Source: Eopsaltria australis
Taxonomy: Eukaryota > Chordata > Aves > Passeriformes > Petroicidae
Assembly (NCBI GenBank): GCA_034509425.1
Contig: JAVTVJ010000496.1
Span: forward strand, 496,001 to 560,000
Reading direction: 5' to 3'
DNA: 64,000 nucleotides
Shown: positions 25,916-38,492 of the stretch, in pieces
Numbering within the stretch: position 1 is the stretch's first letter
How the letters are laid out: each line of letters begins with the position of its first letter
The notes under the pieces: model-generated
What the model saw: only the letters and a program-made list of their open reading frames with translations
Told to the model about the DNA's origin: nothing
The model's database searches: none
Made by a program: the position numbers and the translations under genes

Positions 25916-25921
25916 CCAAAG
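25916..25921 (-). promoter_or_regulatory. LTR polyadenylation signal (AATAAA on minus strand)
   Basis: TTTATT on the plus strand reads AATAAA in the LTR's sense direction. It lies about 45 bases downstream of the TATA-like box at 25962-25970, a spacing that fits a short R region. Confidence 0.7.
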
Positions 25922-25961
25922 GGAGCACATGGACCAAGAGCCAAGAGCAGCTTATTACATC

Positions 25962-25970
25962 GGTATTTAA
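25962..25970 (-). promoter_or_regulatory. LTR TATA-like promoter box
   Basis: Read on the minus strand this is TTAAATACC, placed upstream of the AATAAA signal as expected for U3 of this LTR. Promoter activity is inferred, not shown. Confidence 0.5.
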
Positions 25971-26263
25971 GGGGGGAACAACACCCAATAGGATGAGGGC
26001 AGGGGACAATACAGGGGAGGGGCTGGGGTACATGATCAAATGGGGTTTAGGGAGGGGAGGGGAACAGAGAGAACAACGAATGAACTATGGAGTGACAGGG
26101 AATTTCCCAGAGCAGGAATACATAACAGACAAGTCCAGTAACCAATAGCAGGAGCTTGGGTCCGTGGATTGGTGGTCCAACTGCTGCCCCTGGGAGCTCC
26201 GGGGGGAAACCCTCTGTCCGTGGAACCTGTCCGGAAGTCCTCTGGTTCCAAACCACCGCAACA

Positions 26264-26269
26264 CTCTTT
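26264..26269. repeat. right target-site duplication of the ERVK-type LTR
   Basis: CTCTTT, an exact copy of 25686-25691. Confidence 0.9.
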
Positions 26270-29200
26270 AATCACAGTAAATGGTGGGAGTGAGGCAGAC
26301 AAGGCTATTTATTCACTTTCTTACTAGTTATAACAGATCACATTACTTAATAGTGGTTGATGGTCACTGGGAAAAATCATCGTGGTATCTACAAGTTACT
26401 AGTGCAAATGTCCTTATTGGTGTCCTCTGAAAGTTGCATCATATAAAACTGAATTTGAATCACTACCAGTCTATGTATGGTGGTTTATTTGCACCTAATT
26501 GATCTTCCTTCTGCTTTGTATACTTGGAATTGGGCTTTACTTAGCCAAGAATAGCACTCATTAGATGCCTTACTGTGTCAGCACCGTGTAGTTGTGTAAT
26601 ACTTCTTCAAACACCCTACTAGCTGTTTTTTCTATGCTTGGTTTGTATAGAAAGGACAATACATGATGATGAAATACTGCTTTGGTATTTTATAGGGTGA
26701 GCTAATATTTAAATTTAATCAATCATTTTGTCATACATGAAGGAGTAATACTAAGACAAGCCTTTATTCCTCAGACATTTGAAAATTGTCTTATAGCTCA
26801 TCTCAGAGAAGATCAATCACCTGTCAAACAAAGAGAGCCACTCTTGATTTAGTACTGTGAAAGCATTAAGTTTATATGCAAAATAAGTTCATGGGAGGAG
26901 TATTGACCTGGGCTTCATAAAATCATAACCCAAACCTCTGGCCCAAGAAAACAGTGCAAATAGCTTCCTTTCAATCTGGCAAAACTATCCATTCATGACA
27001 ATCACTGTGAAAGCTTAGAAAGTGTCACTGTGAAAAGTCTTTGCCTAATACCATGTTCTCATTTGCTGCAGCAAAAATGCATCCTTTTGATCTGCTGTGT
27101 AAACATCATTATTGCACACTTAATTTTGAGTAGTTTATTCATTGTCAGAACAGACATTCCAGGGGATCCTCATGATCCTTTAAAGGGTGTCAAAACTGTA
27201 AGCAGATTTAGGTTGCTAAAATGACACTACCTTTGAATGCCTAAATCAGAAAAGTCTCGAGTCCAGTCCATCATACCAGGTATTTTAATGTAGCTGTGTG
27301 CTCGGACCAGAAGTAGGAGAGAACAGCTCTTCCTAGGGAGAACCTGAGCCAGATGAGCTGCTGTCTTCTACTGTCACCTGCAATGCACCCAGGACTGTAG
27401 CCCCATAATATTCTGCTTTCTCATCACTATGCTGAGCAGCCCTCATTTCACCTTAAATACCTTTACAAAGATCCACAAGCATTCTCAAAACAGAGCTCCA
27501 ACACTCATGAAAATTATTATCGCTTCTGGAGTACAAAGTGTTTTGCCTTTGGGTAAAGGGTAAATGGGCATGCATGAGCATGAGTCTCACTTCAAGTTTT
27601 TGATGCTATCAGCCGCAAGATGTTACTGACTTGAAAAAAGCAAGCTGGTGAGAAAAGACAGGAGGCATATGGGGCTTAGGCTCTCTGTGTCATGCATAAA
27701 TCCCAGGGATTAGTGTGAGAGAGCTGGTCCTTCTTCCTAAAAACATTGGGGGGGTGTGTGTAAATAACAAAATGTGGTCATATATTACTATTCTGTGTTT
27801 CATAGGGAGTGTTAAGACTTAAGTAAACTATATTGATATGCGTGAAGACGATAAATGTATATGATATTTTATGCATAGTTTCTATAACCACTTTGTTAGA
27901 AACAAGGAAATATTTTTCATTACTATCCATTTTTCATTACTGTCCCTTTTTCCTTTGCAAGATAAGCCTTGCAAGCCACTACTGCTAAGTGGTATTAAGA
28001 TCCATGTAGCATGGTTGAAAAATTTAATGCAACATTCAGATTCAGATTTTCCATGAGAAGAACAAACCATCCTTCACGTACATTGAGTGACAACTCATAA
28101 AATTGTATTATAAATTCACCTTGACTAATACAGAACTATGTGAATATGATCAAACAGAAATTTGACCACTCCACAGAAAAAAAAAAAAAAATTCGTCAAA
28201 TAATTCTTTAAGAAGTGTCTTATTTAAAATCTATAAAAATATTTAAAATATTAAAAAATGGCATGTTTAAAAGTGTTGAGCACATCCAGTACTGATATTT
28301 ATTGCCAAATTGCATGAAAGCACACAGACACTCAATTATCTGCTATAAAATCCTATCCTGCTAAGGTACAGAATTATCCTATAGTACTGACTTTTTTTAG
28401 GTCCTTTAGACTATACCTATGACTAAATGCAACAGGATGCAGAAGCACTTAGTTGTACTAAAAAAACATTTAAATTTTGTTTACAGAAAAAAGGGAAGTA
28501 TTTAATTCAACAGCAATAGATGAAAATTGCAGTTGTATTTTTATCGTTGACAATATTGTGTAGGAGTTTCTTGACAAGTCATGAATTCACTTATGTTGCA
28601 TAACCTTATAAAGCAATTAATCTGAAAATTCATTTCAGTATATCGTTGATTTTGTTTTCATGTCAAAGTTAGACAAATTGTTTTCATATGTAAAACCTAC
28701 TACAGGATAAGGCACAGAATAATAATTCCTTTGGAAGCCAGAAGACAATATATAAAAAATGATCAGCACAAACAAGACACCTGAGTCTTATGTGACAGTG
28801 TTATCTAAAGCAGATATGTCTTCATTGGATGACAGCTTCTTCACAGCAGTCTGATTGAGCTGTTGGCCCACAACTTGGGTAGATAAACCTGTCATTCAGA
28901 CAGTGTTTCATCTCACCAAGATGCTACATGGCTCTCCAAACTTTCAGTTCCTTCTTTCCTGTGTCCCAAATGTGAGACCAGATGCAGAAAGGGTCTGTGG
29001 TGATATGTCACCGAGGGTCTCCTGCTCCTTGTGTGTTCCACCCTTGAGCCCTTATCACAAAGGCTGCTTGAACCAGCTTCATAACTAACATACACAGGGG
29101 TAAAAACATGTCTGCAAAAGGCACCATGCCACTGTCTAAATAGGGTTAGAAATAGACAGGCTCCAGTTTTAGACAGATTCCCTGCTGTTGGTGCCCAGAT

Positions 29201-32200
29201 TGATATTTTTTGTACCACCTGCAAACACTCACTCCTGGGACTATGCACATTCCTTCGAAAGATGAGTACGGGTGGCTGCATTGCTTACTCTGTAAAACAC
29301 TGCATTCTTTTCAGGAATTTGAAACCTGAACTTTCTGTCTTGGTAGTGTCAGAGTGTACTAAGGGAAGGTGATGAGACAGGCATGTTTTCTCTGTGCCTG
29401 CTTTTGTGATGCACAAGCCCATCAGCTCTTGGCAGACGTGCTTGTGCCCTGCTGACAGCGCACTTGCTGCCTTTGCTGTGATCTTTGCTGGAGTTCCTGC
29501 AGGCACCTACATGGCCTAGGCTGCTGCCATATGCTGCCCCTTTGTGTGGATGCTGGATGATGGGGTGAAGAAATGTTCAGCCCTATTTAGTATTGTCAGG
29601 CCTTACAATCCTTTGGTTTTGGCCCACTGCCTCCTAGGTGCCCCCTTGGTTCTCTCTACGTGTTACATGATGGTCCAACTCTTGTCTTTCCTTCTGGCTT
29701 TTTGCTCAACAAATGTGTTCCAGCACAAGGATTTGTGGAAAGCTATTTTACATAGAATATTGAATTTAAATGCTTTCATTTTTTTTTCAATAATACAAAA
29801 ACATTGCTGAAGGAAATGAAAAATAGTACTTAACAGAAAATTCCATCACAGCAGATAGAGTGAAAAATAGTGGCTATTGCTGACAAATGCCTCTAAAGTT
29901 AATTATTCATCAAAGCAATTCATCTGAGTTAAGCAGATGAACAAACTGAGCTTACCTACCATCATAATTTTAGAAACACAGAATGCTACTTCAGAAGAAC
30001 ATAAATAACACTTCGTATTACCCAGAAAGTTTCATATTCCGCCATTTTTTTGATTAATATAAAGATGCTGTGTTTATTAATAATGAGGTGTGGGCAAGTT
30101 CCACATCAAATTCAAACAGCTAAAGGCCGAGGATCCTCATAAGACAAATTAGAATGAGTAAATTATGTGGACTATATGGACTGAAAAATCTCAGTGGTCT
30201 TTTAGCACCAATAGTTTTCACGGATAGTCCAGAATGACCTTACAATATATCCTCTAAAACTAGTAAATGACCTGCTGTACGGTTTAAGCTTAAATAACAA
30301 GTCCATGTAATCAGTCTGTCACACTCACTTGGCAATACATTTTCCTAGATGTGACCTTGAATCCCAGGAAATTCTCCCAAAAGAAACGGACAAAATTTTA
30401 ATGAAAAGTTTTCTTTCAAACTGCACCTTTCAAGCAAAAAAAAAAAAAACTTCATCAGAAAATTTCTATTTATATTTACAGTAAATATTTATAAAAGTTC
30501 AGAAATAAAGGCAAAAGAATATGGAGGATAACATCATAAGAGAAACCTATTTTCATCCAAGAGAAGACAGAATTATTCTGACATGCTGAAGATCTAAAGC
30601 CGTGCTCAATATAATCATATCTATTTCTATGTATACGTGCTATGTATGCATGTATATCCATAAAATTAAACACTTAAATTTCTCTTTTCAAAAGTCTGCA
30701 TCAAGCTGCCATTATTTTTGTCTGAGAATACCCATTGCAAATAGACTTCTAAACACTATATCAGTATTAATTATTTTATTTGTTTAGGGATTGTATAACT
30801 ATGTACATGAACCAGAGTTTGAAGGCAATGGCTGAGTTCATAAGCAATTTTAAAGTAAAATATTTAGAAATAGTGTAAGACCATAGCAAATCCTGCCTCA
30901 TTTTGCATTTTCATGCAAATAGTCACTGCACACTATAAAATACACTACATATAAATCAACTATTATCAGAGTATCTTGGCTGTAGGATTTTATTCTGTGT
31001 CCTACTATGAAGATTAAATACTGGTAGTATACAATGTAGGCATACTATTTTTTCTTCTAAGCCCAAAGGCATCAAACATTTACTGGGAACAGTATTGTCT
31101 TAAGAGAAGGTAAGTTGTCCCTAATGTGAAATGAAAGTATTTAGGTGTATGTAAGCCTCTAGGCTGAAGATGAATAAAAACAATGACTTGGAATGGCAGA
31201 TAATAAGAGAAATGAAGAAAAACAAGATATTGTACCTAAGAACTTATTTCCCAGGGATAGGAGAAAGCAGTAACAAAGTACAACTTTACAGAGGTATTTT
31301 AAAATCACCAGAGGAATATGGACAGAAATAAGAAACAGCAAAATCTGTTTTTACCATTCTGTGCTTCAAAATAAGCAACTTATTTTATGATAAATTTCTT
31401 TAATATTTCTGTTTGCTTCACAACATGCAGCTGTTTAATGAGGGATAACTTCCATAATGTTCATTATTGAAATGGAGTCATCAGCTCTCAATAAAATGAT
31501 ACTGAAAAGAAAAATAAAGTCACAGAAAGATAAAAAACACACACGTTCTGTGAAAGGAGAATATATTTAAATATCAAAAAGGATATTTCTATGTAGGAGA
31601 TATCAGTATGTGTCCTGCTGTCCTTTTTCCTTCTTTTTTTAAAATTTATGTATTTATCAATTATCGTCTCATTTAAATTAGTATTAAACCAAAGCGTAAA
31701 AAGCAAATACACACACACAGGCTGTCAGAAACCCATGTGTTCTTAAAATTATCTTGGAAACTGTAGAAACTGCTGCAATTGTTTATTTCTTGGAATCCAT
31801 TAGCAGAAAATGTGAAGTCAGGTCCTCACTTATGTAGCCTGGCGTTGCTTCCATTGTCTGTTTGTCTTTGTTCTGTGAGCAAACTGAACAATGAACCTGT
31901 GAGGAATCCTCAGGAGATGAGTTGTTGAGTGCTCTTTCATGGTAAAAGGCATAATTATTTCGTATCTTCCCACCAAACTCTTACATACTTACGTGTATTG
32001 CGGTGTTATGAAAGTGAACATGGCTGTGGCAGCTAGTTGGAAGGAATTCAGATGTCTAAAGAAAATCCACCTTCCATTGGTGTAAATTTTCTCTTTTTAC
32101 TCATGCCAGGAAAAAGGGTGTCTTCAAAAAATGTGAATGTGAATTAATAATTGAATTTTATTCCTTTTATTGCGCTCATTCTTCCAGGTTGTTTTTTTTA

Positions 32201-34084
32201 TTCTTTATGAGATAAAAGGCTAAATCAGACTCATATTTTTTTAAAATAAAAGACAGTTTGGGCAATAGTGGCGAATGTGCATGAGTGGGCAGATTGTAAT
32301 GCATAGATAATAAATATCAAAAGGCAAATAGGGTGGGTATTGTTGCTTCTTTTTCTTTTCCCAAAATAACATATATTAAACTTAATAACATATATTAAAC
32401 TTACATTTTCATCTCAAATGTTCTGATCTACCAGGGAATGAATTTTAAAATATTAGTCTATATGACTGCATGGCTCTATTTTACTGTAATTAACCAATCC
32501 ATCAACTAGATTTCAAGATTCTCTCACAAATGTGCTAATAATTTTTAATTGTTTCAAAAGTGCAGGATTTTCTTCTAAAAGAAACCATATGAAGAGGTGG
32601 GGAAGGAGTCAAGAATTACTATTGACAAGAGTCTGGGCTTTTGTCTTTTCTGCATTATTTACCTGTGACTTTTTATCTCTAATAACAAAGACGCAGCATT
32701 GCTATGGAGACCAAATATCTTTGCTATTAATCTGCTCTCCTCATAAATTTAGACTTTATCCATTTTACCCACTAAGGAGTAAAGCTGAGAAGTGAAGATA
32801 GTGCAATGTGGATCAAAGAAATAATGGGGAAAAAATTATTCTTTTTTTCCTGAGGTATCCATTGAAGTGTGCATATTCAATGTAAAGTCAGATAAATCAG
32901 AAAAAAAAGGAAAGTAAAAAACTAGCCTCAGGCAGCCTTATGATTTATATAGGTTTTATATATGGCTGTATTTTGTTCTGCTCAATGAAAGACAAAAGGA
33001 ATACAAAGCACTCAGAATCTGAGTTGGTTCTTAGTGTGGTTGTTCCCCACTGCCATTCCCCACTCAAGGGAAAAGGGAAGGTTGAACATCTGGAGGTATA
33101 ACTGAGTGTAAGAGGCAGTGAAAGCCAACCTGAAGAGACATTTGAACAGGATTATTCCAAAGAATACTCAATACTACTTTTTCTATAAGCAATTCTGGCA
33201 CAAATGCGAGGAAGAAGTCTTTCTCGCTGCACCCAGAGATGCCACAGCCTCTTTGATCATTGCTATTGATCTAAAATTTGGAAACAAAATTTAAGACTGA
33301 CAGCTACACAGTTTAACATCGAGTCTATATTTGACTGGTGGTATTTGAATTTATGAAACTGGACTTTTCCTTTGGGAATGAAACAACTCATGGGAAAAAC
33401 AGGAGAACTTTTATAATATAGAAATCAAAATGTTGTCACATTCTTTCAGTCCTTGTATTTAGGTTGTTAAGAAAAATATCAGGTCAGTAAAGTTCATTAT
33501 AAAATACAGGCAGCAGGAAAGGACAAAGAAGTGATGAGGTCTCCTGTTCTGTACTTCAGGAGGCTTGCAGTTGGGCCTGTAGCTACCCTTGTTTCATTAG
33601 TACAGCAAACAAAAGAGTTGGAAGGTGGTTTCTTTTCTTATCTAAAGAAAAGGATATCTAAGACTTCAGACTTCGAGGGTTTTTTCAAGATAAAATTATG
33701 AAGTTGAAAATATCAAGCTACAATCTTACTCCAATTTCCTGCTGTTTATTTCATAACTACCTGATGCGGCATTTTGCCCCACTGACTTTCATCCAGCTCC
33801 TTCCAAATGGGTTGTCTTGGCAAACCTCTGCAAAAGGCCCGGTGTGAGATAGTCCACACTGTCCAGGAAAAGTCATAGCAGAATAATAACTGGTGTGACT
33901 GTTTCTGTTTAGATACCCATGGACATTACTATTAATTCTACTTCTGACTAGATAAAGACACAGGAAGTCTTCTCCCTTCATGTTTTCTTTTCAACTTCTG
34001 AATCTAGTCTTGGAAGCTAGCAGTCTGGCAGGGCTGGATTCAATAAAAGCCTTTTCCAGTGAGCCTGCTTTTCACCAGCTGAGA
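26270..34084. other. unique AT-rich stretch, no gene seen
   Basis: I see no gene or interspersed repeat. Simple features include 15 A residues at 28177-28191, 14 A residues at 30436-30449, and a 19-bp tandem duplication at 32365-32402. A moderately GC-rich part at 28850-29560 has 70-120-codon frames on both strands, none with a domain. Confidence 0.5.
32365..32402. repeat. 19-bp tandem duplication
   Basis: AATAACATATATTAAACTT occurs twice back to back without a mismatch. It is a simple replication-slippage type duplication. Confidence 0.9.
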
Positions 34085-34235
34085 AGAGTTTGGGGGGTAA
34101 AAGAACGTAATTCAAGCCAATAGGATCCTGAACAGGAGCTGAGTTTATTAAGTCAGTCCTAAGCAAAGTAGGATTCAAGCAGGAACACTAAACTCCTTAT
34201 ATCCTGGTACTTACTATTATTTGAATCAGAAAGAA
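34085..34235 (-). mobile_element. possible ERV LTR scrap
   Basis: On the minus strand a TATA-like GGATATAAG (34196-34204) is followed about 50 bases later by AATAAA (34144-34149), within sequence slightly less AT-rich than its flanks. That spacing resembles U3/R of an ERV LTR. No ends, no TSD and no strong family phrase could be found, so this is tentative. Confidence 0.25.
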
Positions 34236-37200
34236 ACACAGGTACCACTACAACTCAGGTTAGCAGCATGAAGGAAAAAAACCCATCTCTGTATTCCAAT
34301 TTAATTTATAAGTCAACTGGTAGTGTCATCTTAGAAACTCAGATAAAAAGTGGTCAATAAAATCATTTTTGATAAAACTGAGACACAAAAATTGTGGTCA
34401 GAAAGAAGACAACCAGCCTGTAATACGTTCCACTTGCCATTGCAGTTATACCACTCATTTCATGCCAGGTAAGTTTTTTTGGGTCTGTACATGCATTGAT
34501 CTATCTCCAAAGGTGAATCAGCTCCACTTTTTGTGTGTCCTAGACGGATATGATCAGCAGGATTAAGTGGCACAGAAGAAGACAGGAAGACACAAGGAAG
34601 GACTGATGACTGCTTTGGGTTTTTTTGAGAGGAAAGTGATATGAAGATATAGACTATAGCAGTAAACTCTTTCAAAGGAAAAAAATAATTTACAGGTCAT
34701 AGATATATATATAAAAAGAAATAATAATTTTATTAATTTTATGCATGCACCTTCTTAACAGAGAGCTGGAGAACTGTCCATCATGAGGAATAAGACAGCA
34801 TAGAGCAGAGTGAAATAGAGCAGAAATGGTTGGCAAGTTCTTCTGCAGTAAGAACCTCAAAAATATCTACACTTGAAGCTTGCTGCGTCTTGCTGCGTCT
34901 CATGTTTGAGAGTTGAAATCAGCTAGAGAAATAAAAAGGCTTGGGCACTATCTTCTTTGAGCTGTAAAGAGAAGGAATAGGAGTCAAAAAATATTCAAAA
35001 AAGATTGGGTTGCTGACTAGATTAGAAAAGGAAAGCTTAAAGCTTGATAGTGGTTTGGGCTGAAAAAGAGACAATAAAGGTAGAATATATAACCTCAGAT
35101 GATATTTGTTTGTCTGTCTATCTATCTATCTATCTGTCTATTTATCCATCCACATATACACACATATAGATACTTGCTATGTGTTTTCAGTTGAAAGACC
35201 AAATTGTCAAGCAGCTGTTTGTTGAGAAGCAGCTGTTCAGACATTAATTGTATCTTAAACTTCTGCAATGTCCCAAGTTTGAAGTAAAAGGTCCTTTATT
35301 GTAACTGAAACTTTAGAGGCTTGCACTGTGATGAAAACTAATTTACAGAGCTCAGAATTCTTTAAAAAAGTTTTTCAGTATCTTTGTCTATGTAGAAGGG
35401 AAGCTGAAACAGAGACTGGAAGGTGAATATGTTCAGGCTTTTTAAAATCATCTTTAGTGATATCTTAAGCTATACCAAGACTTTTTTTATTGTGTGGCTG
35501 TACCAAATCTTTGCACTCTCAGGTCACAATTATTTTCCCTTTCCTGGCTTGTAATGACTGTGCTTGATATATTCAAGTGTCTCAAGTTTGCAGACACATA
35601 CCTGAGACGGTATTTTGTTTGTTTTGTTTTAAATGAAATGTTGCTATCTCTAAATTGAAATATCAGCCAGATATATTTGTAGTACAAGCAGTGTCATGGA
35701 GAATGAAAATGAGGCAATTAACATCTTTATGTGACCATATGCTAACAAACTAATAAATGTTTGAATTGACTTTGATTAAAAGATCAGAGTGGCACCAGCA
35801 TCTGATTATGATATCAATACTTAGAGAAAAAACAAAGTAGGGATGTTGTTGAGGTAGTGGATGAACCTAGCTTTAAAAAGCCCAGAAGACATAGGAGATC
35901 AAACCAGAGCAGATATAGATAGTGGTGCTGAGAGGCCTGGCATACTGCAAATGTTAACAAAACCCCACAGTGAGCACATTCAGAGCCTCAAGATCCCTGT
36001 CCTGTGTGCACAACACCCATGACACCTGCACACCTTGTGCTGAGAACAGCACTGCCTGGGGGGCAACAAGCTGCTCCTGTGTGGGTGGCAGTGCAACACC
36101 TGCTGTTTCTGTTTCTGTTATTGTAGAGAAGGTCTTAGTCCCTTCCTACTGCCTTTGCTGCTTTGGCAGGCTGCACTTCAAACAATTTCTTCCTCTTTGA
36201 TTGCTACTGTGCACTCTTCTGCCTGAGTAGTTCTGAAAAAAACCAAAAATGCGGTCCAAACCTTTGTATTAAACTCTTCTCTTTCCATGTAGCTCCTGGC
36301 TAATCACAGGACAGTAGGGCTAAGTGCTGCCACATGAATGCTGGCACCTTGAGAAAATCCTTGTATCTGTACTGGAACTACAGTTGCTGACCCTGATTTC
36401 TAAAGCATCATATTAAATGTGCTTATTTACTGTCACAGTGTCTTGTTCCTCTTTTGCTCTTGGGTCCAAGATGCCCCATTATTAATATTGACTGTAACAG
36501 TTTTATATCCACTTCTGATCTGAAATAAATAACTTTCAAAAACAAATTCTGCTGTAGAATGAAGAGCAGTGTTTGCCAAGGTCTGTGTATTACAGCAGGT
36601 GTTGATATAAATCAGTTCATGTATTAATGTAAACCCAGTCCTTCTATCCTGATCATCCAAGAAAAAGATGGTACAAGGGTTTATATCCTCTGTCTTGAAT
36701 GAACCTCTAATACAGGAAACATCGAGGTACAGATATAAAGTTTATTAAAAGCAAGAGAATTGTACTGGGATCCGTTAACAGCAAAGATTACAGGTGTATT
36801 AGGATGTGGCAGGTCACCCAATACATGTTAAACTGGGGAATTGTGCTTGGCTGTGATAAGAGCAGCTACCAAGAGTGAGACAAACTGAGCGATGACCTGT
36901 AGTGGAACCAGACACTAGGGTTTCTTTGAGAACCAAAACCATTCAAGACTGTACACTACTTTCTTATGTTATACACTCACTTGTTTCCCTCATAGTGTCA
37001 GGTTCACTACTTCTTGGCTTTCCAGTAGAGAGATCACAGCTGGTCTGGGAAGGCTGGGCACAAAGCCATTTTATTTTCTGTGCTGCCACTACTCACAGTT
37101 CCCAGTCTCAGCTGTTACTGGGCCAAGGTCCTTGAGTATCATCCAGCATTTATCTCTGTACGTTTCCCTAATCTCCCACCTTCTGGAATCAGGACATCTC

Positions 37201-38487
37201 CTGACTTTCAAGGTCTTCCCTCCAGATAGGATTTTCTTTCCAGACTACCTTCTTATTTCTGAAATCCTTTCTTCTTCCCATGAACACTTCCTTTTGGCCC
37301 TTTCTTTTCAGCAACCCAAATCTCTACTCTCTTCTGTGCTCGTTGTGCACAGAGGCACAATGAGCAATCAGTGTCCTAACTGGTATTGCTGGCTGATCTT
37401 ACTTTACGCATTGGAAGACTGGTCAAAGCATCATCAAAATTTACAACCTCCCCACACAGAAGTTCAGTACCTTCTCATAGTTATCTGTCACCTATTAATG
37501 CACAGTTTAAGCTACTTTTTCACCTATCATGCAATGAAGTCACTCCTCCCAGTGAGAGCTCCAACAGCAGTCTCAGCAGGCTCTCCTAGAGATCTACATC
37601 CCATCTGGTCCTGTTATTCATCTGATGGCCTCTTCATCTTTTCAGATATGTAGAATTCATGAGTGGGACTAAACATATCTAGCATGAGCTACATGTGATG
37701 TTACAGGCAAGGGAGATCAATATGGGCATTTGATACAGTAGATGGAGTATAAAGAATCATTCAACCAGCCAATAATCAGACATCTAATTTAAGGCAGGCT
37801 GAATTGCTCTCTACAAATCTGCCCACTGCACTGATTTTTTTAACTATCCCACTGAGAGCTGCTGGTAAGAATTTTTATCCATGGTAATAGCATTTTTTTT
37901 CCATGGCAATACCACTGACATGGTTCCTTACACATATCATCCAGGTTCTCCTTAGGTTCTGTCAATAAATTCAATCAATAGAAAATGAACTCCTATTCCT
38001 GCTCTAACCTCAGCATTTCTGTGTATCCCAGCACCTTATTCTTTCCACTCCTGCTTTGCTCCTTAAATGAATTCCTTTTCCTTCCTCAGTTCTCTGTAGC
38101 TATTTTTTAATGCAGCAAGAGTATTTCCTACTAAACTGAACTCCACAAAGCGTATTTGGTGAACTGGTATAAGAGACAGACTCTTTACATTCTGATCAAA
38201 GAAAAGGAGAATGCACATGATTAATGCTGTATCTATCTTGCTACACTTAGAAGCTCTGCAGGAGAGAACCTCTAAATAACTCCATCTATGGTGGCTAAAT
38301 TAGGTAGGAATAAAATATCATCCATGGTGTTCATAAGAAAGCCCTGAGAAAGTCATCTTGTGGTCCCAGAGACAATGTAGTTGCACTACATTCTCAGACA
38401 GCTGCAATTGCAAAAATTCCCTGAGTAAACATGAACAGAGAGTATAGATCATGAAAAAAGCCAGTTGTGGTTCTGCCAGTGGTATTG
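34236..38487. other. unique stretch, no gene seen
   Basis: No gene is recognised. The 173-codon plus-strand frame at 37132-37653 has no domain and no supporting splice sites. A CTTGCTGCGT duplication lies at 34879-34898 and a TCTA/TCTG repeat at 35113-35140. Confidence 0.5.
35113..35140. repeat. (TCTA)n/(TCTG)n microsatellite
   Basis: Seven tetranucleotide units: one TCTG, four TCTA, one TCTG and one TCTA. Degenerate units follow. Confidence 0.93.
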
Positions 38488-38492
38488 CCCTG
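38488..38492. repeat. left target-site duplication of ERVL-type LTR
   Basis: CCCTG abuts the LTR's TGTTGG start and is repeated exactly at 39420-39424. A 5-bp duplication is usual for ERVL-type integration. Confidence 0.8.

Larger units (their letters stand above)
25692..26263 (-). mobile_element. solo ERVK-type LTR, intact ends
   Basis: This 572-bp LTR is bounded by TGTTGCG and CGCAACA, a perfect 7-bp terminal inverted repeat, and flanked by an exact 6-bp duplication CTCTTT. Read on the minus strand, U3 begins at 26263, a TATA-like TTAAATACC lies at 25962-25970, and AATAAA at 25916-25921. That order fixes the orientation. No second LTR, primer-binding site, gag or pol sequence is present, so it is a solo LTR left by recombination between the two LTRs. 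It is rich in CpG compared with the AT-rich surroundings, and its ends and TSD are unmutated, which suggests a fairly recent insertion. The short frames across it are LTR shadows, not genes. Confidence 0.92.

Noticed and set aside
25794..26302. Several 64-100-codon frames on both strands
   Set aside because: They are shadows across the ERVK-type LTR, with no retroviral protein motif.
36719..36850. Minus-strand AATAAA with LTR-like surroundings
   Set aside because: TATA-like sequence is on the wrong side of the signal and no LTR ends or TSD were found.
37132..37653. 173-codon plus-strand frame rich in Leu, Ser and His
   Set aside because: Its composition is that of pyrimidine-rich DNA. No signal peptide logic, domain or splice framing supports it.
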